From Phycisphaerales bacterium (GTDB lineage Bacteria; Planctomycetota; Phycisphaerae; Phycisphaerales; UBA1924), in assembly GCA_020846975.1 (NCBI GenBank), contig JADLCX010000004.1:1-53369 (forward strand): 53,369 bases of DNA, written 5' to 3'. Shown here piece after piece: positions 33,665 through 41,011 of the stretch (positions within the stretch are counted from its first letter, which is position 1; every line of letters starts with the position of its first letter). The position numbers and the translations under genes were made by a program. Under the pieces are notes generated by a model. It was not told the origin of the DNA. It saw only the letters and a program-made list of their open reading frames with translations, and ran no database searches.

Positions 33665-34540
33665 ATGCCACCTTCCCGCACACCTTCCACGACCTTCACC
33701 GCCCCTCGCCGCGCCGCGTTCACCCTCGTCGAGTTGCTCGTTGTCATCTCCGTCATCGCGCTGCTCATCGGGATCACCCTCCCCGCCGTGGCGCGGGCCC
33801 GCAGCGCGGCCCGCAACGTCCGCGAACTCGCCGCGGGACAACAACTCATCCTCGCCTACGCGCTCTACGCCGAAGACCACCGCGGAAAACTCATGGTCGG
33901 TTACGCCACCGCCGCGATGACCGACGCGGCCACGCCCGAGGCACAATCCTTGATCGTCACCGCGCCCGACGGCCAGCGCATCCACGGCGTCCCCGCGCGT
34001 CGATACCCGTGGCGTATTCAGCCGTATTTCGACGGCGATTTCGAGGGGTTGTACAAGGACAAGGCCCTGCTTGACCGCTACCGCGAACGCCCAGATTTTC
34101 AGTACGTCGTCAGTCTCTCCCCCAGTTACGGCCTCAACAGCATGTACCTGGGCGGCGACGCCGATCGCTTCGCCTTCAACGCCGCGGCCATGAACGCCTT
34201 CGGCCCGTTCTACCTCACCCGCATCGATCAGGCCCAGCGCGCATCCTCGCTGGTCGTGTTTGCAACCGCGCAAGGCGCCAACCCCGACGGCCCCGAGCCC
34301 GTTCCGGGCTACTTTCGCGTGGACGCACCGTTCCGAACCTCGCGAGCCTGGGCGACACCCCCCGTCCCCACCTCCGCTAACCCGGCCGCGACCGGCAACG
34401 TGGACTTCCGCCACGACGGCCGTGCGGCCACGGTCCGGCTCGACGGCCACGCCGAGAGCCTGCGCCCCGCCGAACTGGACAACATGCTCCTTTGGTCCGA
34501 CTTGGCCGATTCCAAGTCCTGGCAGGTCAATCCCCGCTAG
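33665..34540 (+). CDS. Prepilin-like protein with H-x9-DG motif (first of a tandem pair)
   Basis: The 291-residue protein has the leader and helix [20 protein letters not shown], then RELAAGQQLILAYALYAEDH without the usual cysteine. A middle region LSPSYGLNSMYLGGDADRFA and the C-terminal HDGRAATVRLDGHAE (H-x9-DG) follow. It resembles the product of 34825 in RELAA/REMAA, VGYA and the PS.GLN region, so the two are tandem paralogues. It is probably a processed pseudopilin-like surface or periplasmic protein. No pilus genes are near. Confidence 0.88.
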   Translation: MPPSRTPSTTFTAPRRAAFTLVELLVVISVIALLIGITLPAVARARSAARNVRELAAGQQLILAYALYAEDHRGKLMVGYATAAMTDAATPEAQSLIVTAPDGQRIHGVPARRYPWRIQPYFDGDFEGLYKDKALLDRYRERPDFQYVVSLSPSYGLNSMYLGGDADRFAFNAAAMNAFGPFYLTRIDQAQRASSLVVFATAQGANPDGPEPVPGYFRVDAPFRTSRAWATPPVPTSANPAATGNVDFRHDGRAATVRLDGHAESLRPAELDNMLLWSDLADSKSWQVNPR

Positions 34541-34824
34541 CCGCTCGGAAACCGGCCCACGCTCCGCTATCCTCATTCCGGACTAACCAGTTCGATTAGG
34601 TTTTTTTTCGTTTCTGCGCGAATTCGGGCAACAGGTGAAAGACAGCCGAGGTATATTTGACATACGTACGGCGGATTCCCGCCCGTTCGGCATCGAGTTG
34701 TCGTTCATCGAAACTGATCTTTGAGCGCGTTTTGGCTGTTTGCGATCCCTGAAGATGTGGTAGACTCCACGGGCGATGAGACGCTCGTGCTGAGCAAGTA
34801 CTCACGAAGGAACGGAGAACTGCA
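34541..34824. other. AT-richer gap between the two prepilin-like genes
   Basis: There is no gene. A run of eight T at 34601-34608 follows a weak CTAA/TTAG hairpin and could end transcription of the first gene. The rest is notably less GC-rich than the surroundings and probably carries the promoter of the second gene, with a TTGACA at about 34656 but no convincing partner box. Confidence 0.4.
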
Positions 34825-35886
34825 ATGGTCAATCGGTCCATTCCCATTCGCCGCGCCGGGTTCACGTTGATCGAGTTGCTCGTGGTGATTGCCATCATCG
34901 CGCTGCTCATCTCGATCCTCCTGCCCGCGCTGGCCGAGGCCCGCAAACTCGCGTACCAGACGCGAGAGATGGCCGCGGCCGAGCAGAAGATGGTCGCGTA
35001 CGAGGTCTACGCGACGGACAACAAGGAGGCCCAGTTCGTCGGCTACGCGCCGTGGACGATGGGCCACCTCAACAACCGCGTCGGCCCCTACGTGCTCCTC
35101 CACCCCGACGCCCTCCAGTCCGGCTACATGGTCGAGGGCAATGTAATCAAGATCAACGGCCTCCGCTGGATGGGCGCGACCGGCATGCCGCTCGACGCGC
35201 TGCAGATCGACAAGGTCACGGCCGACCTCTTCCGCAGCCGCAGCCAGGCCGTCTCGACCCGCAACGACAACTACACGCCCCGCACCGTGCTCTACGACAC
35301 CGACATCACCGGCTGGGCCCCCGCGATGGCTTACCACCCCTCGCTCGGCATGAACGTCGGCATGGTCGGCGGCAGCGGCCACCGATCCGGTTTCCCGCGG
35401 GCCGATGGAAACAAGCCGTTCACGCACCCCGTTCGCTCGCACTACACCCAGCGCACCAGCCAGGTCAATCGCACATCCAGCCTCATCGTCTTCGCGTCTT
35501 CTCGCGGCATCGACTGCTCGACGCAGGGCGGATACTCGTCCGGCTCCTACGGCACGCAGCCCTACACATGGTCCCCCGCCTCCCGCATCGTTCCGGGCTT
35601 CTGGGAGATCTTCCCGCCCGTCGGCGGCTACGGCTCTGGCGTAACGATCACCCACGGCACTCCCCAGGCCCCGAACTCCGGCTGGGCGGCGCCGGCCAAC
35701 CGCCGGTTCACCGAAAACTCCAATCCCGCGGACTGGGGCTACATCCATCCTCGCCACAAGAACAAGGCCGTCACGGCCGCGGCCGACGGGCATGTCGAGA
35801 TGCTCGACCTGACGCAACTCCGCGACATGCAGCGCTGGACCAACAAGGCCAACCGTCCCAACTACAACTTCACCAACCCCAACTGA
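34825..35886 (+). CDS. Prepilin-like protein with H-x9-DG motif (second of a tandem pair)
   Basis: The 353-residue protein has RAGFTLIELLVVIAIIALLI, a canonical prepilin cleavage motif. REMAAAEQKMVAYEVYATDN lacks the cysteine of the larger family, and the C-terminal RHKNKAVTAAADGHVEM provides H-x9-DG. The middle contains LGMNVGMVGGSGHRSGFPRA, similar to the paralogue upstream. A purine-rich ribosome site (AACGGAGAAC) precedes the ATG. A terminator follows. Function unknown; export through a type II-like system is inferred. Confidence 0.9.
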   Translation: MVNRSIPIRRAGFTLIELLVVIAIIALLISILLPALAEARKLAYQTREMAAAEQKMVAYEVYATDNKEAQFVGYAPWTMGHLNNRVGPYVLLHPDALQSGYMVEGNVIKINGLRWMGATGMPLDALQIDKVTADLFRSRSQAVSTRNDNYTPRTVLYDTDITGWAPAMAYHPSLGMNVGMVGGSGHRSGFPRADGNKPFTHPVRSHYTQRTSQVNRTSSLIVFASSRGIDCSTQGGYSSGSYGTQPYTWSPASRIVPGFWEIFPPVGGYGSGVTITHGTPQAPNSGWAAPANRRFTENSNPADWGYIHPRHKNKAVTAAADGHVEMLDLTQLRDMQRWTNKANRPNYNFTNPN

Positions 35887-35908
35887 CCTCCCGATTCGAT
35901 CTGCACAG

Positions 35909-35939
35909 GGGCCGGCAACCGCCGGCCCTTGTTCTTTTT
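35909..35939 (+). terminator. Intrinsic terminator after the prepilin-like gene
   Basis: GGGCCGGC (35909-35916), loop AACC, GCCGGCCC (35921-35928), then TTGTTCTTTTT. Confidence 0.88.
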
Positions 35940-36028
35940 GCGACTTTCATTGGTCACGACTTCCGAATCTCGAATAGACTCTCACCCCCTATTGGTCGCA
36001 TCCAGATCCCCACGCGGAGGTTTGCCGC

Positions 36029-36418
36029 TTGCCCAAGAACTATGGCTCATCCAAGCCCACGCTCGCCACGCTGATGCCGCAGAACAAGAAGGACCGCGTC
36101 AAGCTGTTCTCCGCGATCGGCGTCACCGCGGTCTGCCTGGTCTGGCTCATCATCTACGCGATCTCAAGCATGGGACCGGGCGCGCCGAAGCCCGCCGACA
36201 CGCCGGGTTGGAAGATCGCCCAGGAACTCAACGCCAAACTGGCCGCCCGTCCCGATTTCAACGATGTCGGCTTCGATGTCGCCAGCGAGAAGCCCCTTCG
36301 CTTCAAGCTCGTAGGCATGGTCCACGACGCCAAGAAACTCGACAGCCTCAAGACCTACCTGGGCGAAATTCGCCCCGAGGCGGATTACGACCTCGAAGTG
36401 ACCATCCTCGGTCAGTAG
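36029..36418 (+). CDS. Single-pass membrane protein of unknown function
   Basis: The 129-residue protein starts at TTG 36029, with CGGAGG 8 bases upstream. Its charged N-terminus reads LMPQNKKDRVKLFS. One membrane helix (about 28-48, IGVTAVCLVWLIIYAIS) precedes a soluble alpha/beta tail of about 75 residues with a regular pattern (FKLVGMVHDAKKLDSLKTYL, then DLEVTILGQ). No family is recognised. It lies 137 bases before tyrS. Confidence 0.75.
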   Translation: MPKNYGSSKPTLATLMPQNKKDRVKLFSAIGVTAVCLVWLIIYAISSMGPGAPKPADTPGWKIAQELNAKLAARPDFNDVGFDVASEKPLRFKLVGMVHDAKKLDSLKTYLGEIRPEADYDLEVTILGQ

Positions 36419-36555
36419 CGGGCGCTGCGACGGCGCGCAGCCTCTTCAAGGCGCTCGCCATGCTCGGTCTCGACCCGATCTCCAACGCCGACAACCTGCC
36501 GCCCGACGCGGACAAGCCCCGACGCGCCCCATCCGCCACGCGATACCATGCCCGC

Positions 36556-37980
36556 ATGACCGCATCGGCCAATCCGACGACGACCGACTTCCTCGCCGAT
36601 CTCCGCGCCCGCGGCCTTATCCACCAGTGCACCGACGAGGCCTCGCTCACCGAGCACCTGCGCACCGCCGACATGTCCAACGGCGGGCGCCGCGCCTACG
36701 TCGGCTTCGACCCGACCGCCGACTCGCTCACGATCGGCAACCTCGTGGGCATCATCACCCTCGGCCGATGGCAGCGGGCCGGACACACGCCCATCGTCGT
36801 GACCGGCGGAGGCACGGGCCTCATCGGCGACCCGAGCGGGAAGTCCGCCGAGCGCCAACTGCTCACGCCCGAGCGCGTCGCGGCCAATGTCCGGAGCATC
36901 AAGAAGATCTTCTCGCGCGTGCTCGACTTCGCCGCGGCGGGCAACTCCGCGGTCATGACCGACAACTACGACTGGCTCGGCAAACTCACCTACCTCGACG
37001 CCCTCCGCGATATCGGCAAGCACTTCAGCGTCAACATGATGATCCAGAAGGACTCGGTCCGTGAGCGGCTCCACAACCGCGACCAGGGCATCAGTTACAC
37101 CGAGTTCAGTTACATGATCCTGCAGTCCTACGACTTCCTGCACCTGCACCGCGAGCGCGGCGTGACGCTTCAGATGGGCGGGAGCGATCAGTGGGGAAAC
37201 ATCGTGGGCGGATGCGATTTGATCCGGCGCGCCGCGACACCGCCCGAAGTGATCGCGGCGAATCCCGACCTATCCGCACAGGAAGCGATGGGCCCGGCGC
37301 GTGCTCCGAAGACTTATGGCCTCACCTGGCCCCTGGTCACCAAGGCCGACGGCACCAAGTTCGGCAAGACCGAGTCCGGCGCGATCTGGCTCTCCACCGC
37401 GAGCGGCCCCGATGACGCCTCACCCTCGCGCACCAGCCCCTACCAGTTCTACCAGTTCTGGCTCAACGCGGCCGATGCCGATGTGGTACGCTTTCTCAAG
37501 ACCTTCACCTTCATCCCCGTCGACCAGATCGCCGCGCTCGAAGACTCGCACACCGCCGATCCCGGCAAGCGCACCGCCCACCGCGCCCTCGCTCGCCACA
37601 TGACCGAGATGCTCCACGGACCCGCCGAGGCCGACAAGGCCGAGGCCGCGACCCGCGCCCTGTTCTCAAAGCCCGCCGCGGCGGGCGACCACGACGGCCC
37701 GTTCGTCCTCCCGCCCGACCTGGTCACCTCCGCGCCCTCTTCGTCCCACGACCGCGCGCTCCTCGACGGTGTCGGCATCGCCCTGCTCGATCTCCTGCCC
37801 CAGACCTCGCTCGCCAAGAGCAAGACCGAGGCCCGCACCCTCCTCTCGCAGAACTCGGTCTCCGTCAACGGCCGCGCCGCCGCCGCCGATGCCCGACTCA
37901 CCACCGCCTCGCTGCTCGAAGGCTCGTTGATCGCCCTTCGCAAGGGAAAGAAGAACTGGCACCTGACGAGGTGGGGCTAG
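36556..37980 (+). CDS. tyrS: Tyrosyl-tRNA synthetase
   Basis: The 474-residue class I enzyme charges tRNA-Tyr. GFDPTADSLTIGNLVGI (residues 50-66) is the HIGH-region; both histidines are replaced (TIGN). GGGTGLIGDPSGKSAERQLL follows, then the Tyr-binding YTEFSYMILQSYDF and GGSDQWGNIVGG. KFGKTESG is in KMSKS position. The C-terminal S4-like domain has LSQNSVSVNGRAA, ending LRKGKKNWHLTRWG. I chose ATG 36556; upstream in-frame codons overlap the preceding gene. Length is in the normal to slightly long range. Confidence 0.94.
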   Translation: MTASANPTTTDFLADLRARGLIHQCTDEASLTEHLRTADMSNGGRRAYVGFDPTADSLTIGNLVGIITLGRWQRAGHTPIVVTGGGTGLIGDPSGKSAERQLLTPERVAANVRSIKKIFSRVLDFAAAGNSAVMTDNYDWLGKLTYLDALRDIGKHFSVNMMIQKDSVRERLHNRDQGISYTEFSYMILQSYDFLHLHRERGVTLQMGGSDQWGNIVGGCDLIRRAATPPEVIAANPDLSAQEAMGPARAPKTYGLTWPLVTKADGTKFGKTESGAIWLSTASGPDDASPSRTSPYQFYQFWLNAADADVVRFLKTFTFIPVDQIAALEDSHTADPGKRTAHRALARHMTEMLHGPAEADKAEAATRALFSKPAAAGDHDGPFVLPPDLVTSAPSSSHDRALLDGVGIALLDLLPQTSLAKSKTEARTLLSQNSVSVNGRAAAADARLTTASLLEGSLIALRKGKKNWHLTRWG

Positions 37981-37996
37981 GCATTCGATGTTTGCG

Positions 37997-38023
37997 TGGA
38001 GCCGAGCGGCGCAAGCCGCCGGT
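37997..38023. repeat. REP palindrome, left of the transposase
   Basis: This 27-base sequence is repeated exactly and inverted at 38562-38588. It contains its own hairpin GCGGC-GCAA-GCCGC. It starts 17 bases after the tyrS stop. Confidence 0.88.
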
Positions 38024-38072
38024 CCCCGGCCTCGCGCCGCGCCAATAATCCAGTACCTTGGGAGGCCGTTCA

Positions 38073-38549
38073 ATGCACGACCCTCCGCTCGCGTACTTCC
38101 TCACCTGGACAACTCACGGTACGCACCTTCACGGTGACGAGCGAGGATCGGTCGATCGTGACCACAACACCTACGGCACGCCTCTCCTGCCGACCGATGC
38201 GGAACGAGAGACGGCTGCGCGGGCATTGCTCAAAGACCCGATCGTGATCCTCGATCAAGCGAAGCGATCGATCGTTCATCGAGCCATTGAAGATCATTGC
38301 CGCATCCGTTCATGGCGCACTCACGCGCTCAACGTGCGCACGAACCACGTTCACATCGTGGTTACGGCGGACCAGTACAAGCCGGAGCTCGTCATGGACC
38401 AGCTCAAGGGGTGGGGAACGCGTCGGTTGCGCGAAGGCGGCTTGATGAGCATGGATCAGACGGTATGGACCTCGCACGGCAGCACTCGATACATCTGGGA
38501 CACAGTGGGGTTTGCGGAAGCGATCGACTATGTGAAGAACAGGCAATGA
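38073..38549 (+). CDS. REP-associated Y1 (IS200-like) transposase
   Basis: The 158-residue protein shows the Y1/HUH signature. Its first strand YFLTWTTHGTHLHGD leads on to the HUH pair in NHVHIVV (His92, His94), and LKGWGTRRLRE precedes the tail helix. Tyr140 or Tyr153 (IDYVKNRQ) is the probable nucleophile. RAYTs cut and join single-stranded REP DNA and are usually single-copy, non-mobile domesticated genes. Here the gene is flanked by a perfect pair of inverted REP palindromes (37997-38023 and 38562-38588), as known for this family. ATG 38073 has GGGAGG upstream; an in-frame Met at 38058 is less likely. Confidence 0.9.
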   Translation: MHDPPLAYFLTWTTHGTHLHGDERGSVDRDHNTYGTPLLPTDAERETAARALLKDPIVILDQAKRSIVHRAIEDHCRIRSWRTHALNVRTNHVHIVVTADQYKPELVMDQLKGWGTRRLREGGLMSMDQTVWTSHGSTRYIWDTVGFAEAIDYVKNRQ

Positions 38550-38561
38550 GTCGCGACAGAA

Positions 38562-38588
38562 ACCGGCGGCTTGCGCCGCTCGGCTCCA
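38562..38588. repeat. REP palindrome, right of the transposase
   Basis: Exact reverse complement of 37997-38023, 12 bases after the transposase stop and upstream of the CBS gene. Same internal GC hairpin with a 4-base loop. Confidence 0.88.
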
Positions 38589-38616
38589 TGATTCCACTCA
38601 TTCAAGGAAATCCATC

Positions 38617-39051
38617 ATGTCCACCGTCGCACACGTCCTCCAGTCCAAAGGCTGCGCCGTCCAGACCATCTCCCCCGACGCCACCGTGCTCGACGCCGCG
38701 CGCCGCATGAACGAGCACCGCATCGGCTCGCTCGTCGTCGTCGATGACTCCGGCAAGCCCGTCGGCATCTTCACCGAACGCGACATCCTGACCCGGATCG
38801 TCGCCGCCGAGAAGCCGCCGAGCGCCACACGCGTCCGCGAGGTGATGTCCGACCGGCTGCTCACCTGCTCGCCCGAGACCGATGTCGATCAACTCCGCCA
38901 CACCATGCGGACCAGGCGCCTCCGCCATATCCCCGTCATCGACAGCGGGCGGCTCGCCGGCATGGTCTCGCTCGGCGACCTCAACACCGCCGAAGTCAAG
39001 GTGCTCTGCCAGACCATCGAGTACCTCGAGCAGTACTCGGTCCGCACCTGA
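38617..39051 (+). CDS. CBS-pair protein
   Basis: The 144-residue protein consists of two CBS motifs. The first is TISPDATVLDAARRMNEHRI through GIFTERDILTRI (about 19-67). The second is VMSDRLLTCSPETDVDQLRH through GMVSLGDLNT (about 78-127). Such Bateman modules bind adenine nucleotides and act as energy sensors, usually through a partner. No effector domain is present. The ribosome site AAGGAAA precedes ATG 38617. Its promoter may overlap the REP element upstream. Confidence 0.92.
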   Translation: MSTVAHVLQSKGCAVQTISPDATVLDAARRMNEHRIGSLVVVDDSGKPVGIFTERDILTRIVAAEKPPSATRVREVMSDRLLTCSPETDVDQLRHTMRTRRLRHIPVIDSGRLAGMVSLGDLNTAEVKVLCQTIEYLEQYSVRT

Positions 39052-39101
39052 TTGGCGCCCGCCACGCATCCGCCCCGCCGCGCGGGGTCCGCGCCGCCAC
39101 T

Positions 39102-40292
39102 TCACACCGTGCGGGCCATGCGCAGGATCATCCGCGGCGACTCCGCCTCGCCCGTCCGCGCGCTCAGCAGCGCGGCCCCGGCCACGCTCAACACCCGCGC
39201 CCAATCGACCGGCACATCCCACCCGCTGTTCCCGCCCGCCCGCGGTCCCGCCAGCCTCGCGATGGCCTCCACAAACACCGCCGAGGCCCTCACGCCCGCC
39301 TGCTCGTCCGCCCACCCGACCGAGCGATCGACGCCCGAGCCCCCGGCCGGCACCCACTCAAACCCGGCATCGCCGATCCGCACCCGACCGCCGTCGCACA
39401 CCACCGTCGCCCGCCGCGACCACGCGCCGCCGCCCACCGACCCATCCGCGCACGTCAGCGAGGCCGTCCGCCCGTCGCTGTAGCGGAGGTTCACCGTCAT
39501 CCCCCCGCGCAGCCCGTGCAGCGAGTCGCCCGGCAGCGGGTGCACTACGCGCCCGCGCCCCGGCCACACATAACTCGCCGATACCGCGTCCGGCTCGCCC
39601 AGCAGGTGCGTAACCAGGTCGATCCCGTCGAGCAGCCGCGCGCCCAGCCCGCCCTCGCCCATCCCCGAAAACAACTCGACCGCCACCGTGTGCGCCGACC
39701 CCGCGTGCGCCAGCACATCCACCGCCTGGCGCATCGACTGCCCCATCCGAAACAGCGGCACAAACCCCGCCCACTCAACCCCCACCGCCACCCCCCCGCT
39801 CACCCCGCCCGGCTCCACCGCCGACTGTTGACCAAGAACCACGCCCGCCCGCTCCGCATCGGTCGCGCCCCCATGAGGCGAGGGCAGCACCACATCCAGC
39901 AACGACGCCGGCAGCGGATCGAACGTCACCACACATGCCCCCGCGCCCCCGCGCACACCGCCGCGCTGTCGCCGCGCCGCAAGCGCCGCCGCATCTTCTC
40001 CCGCGCGCGCCGCCACGTGGTCGTGACCTGCCTCCGACCCGCCAAACTCACCCGTCGAAGCCAGGATGAACAGCTCACCCTCCGCCCCCACCAGAGCCTG
40101 ACGAAGATCGTCGAGCGCGGCCGCGGGGCGCCCCAGCGGCGACAGATCGGTCGCCAACTCCGCCGCGCGGCCCAGCGCGGGCGACCCCACCCCCACCACG
40201 CGCAGACCCAGTTCGCCCACGATCTCACGAACAAGCCCGGCCTGCTCCGGCTCCAGCCACACGGCCGCGGTCTTTCCACTCAGTTCCGGCAC
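39102..40292 (-). CDS. Gfo/Idh/MocA-like oxidoreductase (tentative)
   Basis: The 396-residue protein has an N-terminal region with alternating strand and helix suggestive of a Rossmann fold (REIVGELGLRVVGVGS). A C-terminal domain reads GARLLDGIDLVTHLLGEPDA, then GMTVNLRYSDGRTASLTCAD, reminiscent of the Gfo/Idh/MocA dimerisation sheet. The glycine-rich cofactor loop is not obvious and the usual EKP motif is absent, so it may not bind NAD(P). Function unknown. It is divergent from rnpB, 34 bases away, so the two share a control region. Confidence 0.7.
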   Translation of the reverse strand: MPELSGKTAAVWLEPEQAGLVREIVGELGLRVVGVGSPALGRAAELATDLSPLGRPAAALDDLRQALVGAEGELFILASTGEFGGSEAGHDHVAARAGEDAAALAARRQRGGVRGGAGACVVTFDPLPASLLDVVLPSPHGGATDAERAGVVLGQQSAVEPGGVSGGVAVGVEWAGFVPLFRMGQSMRQAVDVLAHAGSAHTVAVELFSGMGEGGLGARLLDGIDLVTHLLGEPDAVSASYVWPGRGRVVHPLPGDSLHGLRGGMTVNLRYSDGRTASLTCADGSVGGGAWSRRATVVCDGGRVRIGDAGFEWVPAGGSGVDRSVGWADEQAGVRASAVFVEAIARLAGPRAGGNSGWDVPVDWARVLSVAGAALLSARTGEAESPRMILRMARTV

Positions 40293-40293
40293 A

Positions 40294-40321
40294 CCGACAG
40301 TCTACCACACCGCCCTATACT
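40294..40321 (+). promoter_or_regulatory. Promoter of rnpB
   Basis: CCGACA (40294-40299), a 16-base spacer and TATACT (40316-40321). The expected start, 6-7 bases on, matches the first base of the predicted P1 stem at 40327. Confidence 0.72.
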
Positions 40322-40326
40322 TCACC

Positions 40327-40821
40327 GGCTTGATCGCGAGCAGGCGGCCGCCGTCGCGTCCGGCGCAAGCCCGACGAACGGAGGAAAGTCCGAGCACGAC
40401 AGTGACACGGCGGTGGGTAACGCCCACCCGTTCGGAAACCACCCGAAAGGGCTGGAGGCCGGACGAGGGAAAGTGCCACAGAGAACAGACCGCCGATGGC
40501 CCGAAAGGGATCAGGCAAGGGTGAAAAGGTGCGGTAAGAGCGCACCGCCCGCGTGGTGACACGCGGGGCACGGAAAACCCCGCCGCGTGCAAGGTCACGC
40601 AGTCTTGGGTATGCCGGCTCCCCGAGCCGGCACACGCGCCTTGTCCGGGCGTTCTCGATCAGAGACCAGGGCGGGTAGACCGCTTGAGCACATCGGCAAC
40701 GGTGTGCCCAGAGAAATGGCCGCCCGGCCGCGCTTGTCGGTTCGACCCCGAGCCCCCGTCAAACTGGGGCGAACCGAAACGGCGCGGCGGCGACAGAACT
40801 CGGCTTATACGTTCGCGAGCC
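40327..40821 (+). ncRNA. rnpB: RNase P RNA, bacterial type A
   Basis: It is the catalytic RNA that removes 5' leaders from pre-tRNA. Conserved blocks appear in order: GAGGAAAGTCCGAGC near 40380, the P4-associated ACAGAGAACAGACCGCC near 40481, AAGGGTGAAAAGGTGCGGTAAGAGC around 40520, GGGTAGACCGCTTGAGC near 40675, AGAGAAATGGCCG, and ACAGAACTCGGCTTA near 40795. P1 can be drawn as GGCTTG (40327-40332) with CGAGCC (40816-40821). At about 495 bases it is longer than the common 350-400; part of the excess is a GC hairpin near 40612-40632 (GCCGGCTCCCCGAGCCGGC). Confidence 0.94.
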
Positions 40822-40828
40822 ATCCAGA

Positions 40829-40867
40829 CGCGGGCCCTCGGGAAACCGGGGGCCCGCGGCCTTTTTT
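40829..40867 (+). terminator. Intrinsic terminator of rnpB
   Basis: CGCGGGCCC (40829-40837) pairs with GGGCCCGCG (40850-40858), followed by GCC and TTTTTT. Confidence 0.9.
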
Positions 40868-40875
40868 GGCCGTGG

Positions 40876-40929
40876 CATTGGCATCCTTGCCAATGTGCGT
40901 TCAGGCGGGGTCAACCCCCCCCTGAACGC
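40876..40929. repeat. Two hairpins between rnpB and the exporter operon
   Basis: CATTGGCA-TCCT-TGCCAATG (40876-40895) is followed by GCGTTCAGG ... CCTGAACGC (40897-40905 and 40921-40929). They could serve as a 3' end for the - strand exporter gene that stops at 41012, though a T run is lacking. Confidence 0.45.
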
Positions 40930-41011
40930 AGGGGCACGCACGCGCCGCGCTCTTCCACCCCGGCGGGATTGACCCGCCGAGCCGGACCATCGTCAGCGAT
41001 GCCGATGCCGC

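Noticed and set aside
34656..34700. TTGACA as the -35 box of the second tandem prepilin-like gene
   Set aside because: No acceptable -10 hexamer lies 16-18 bases downstream.
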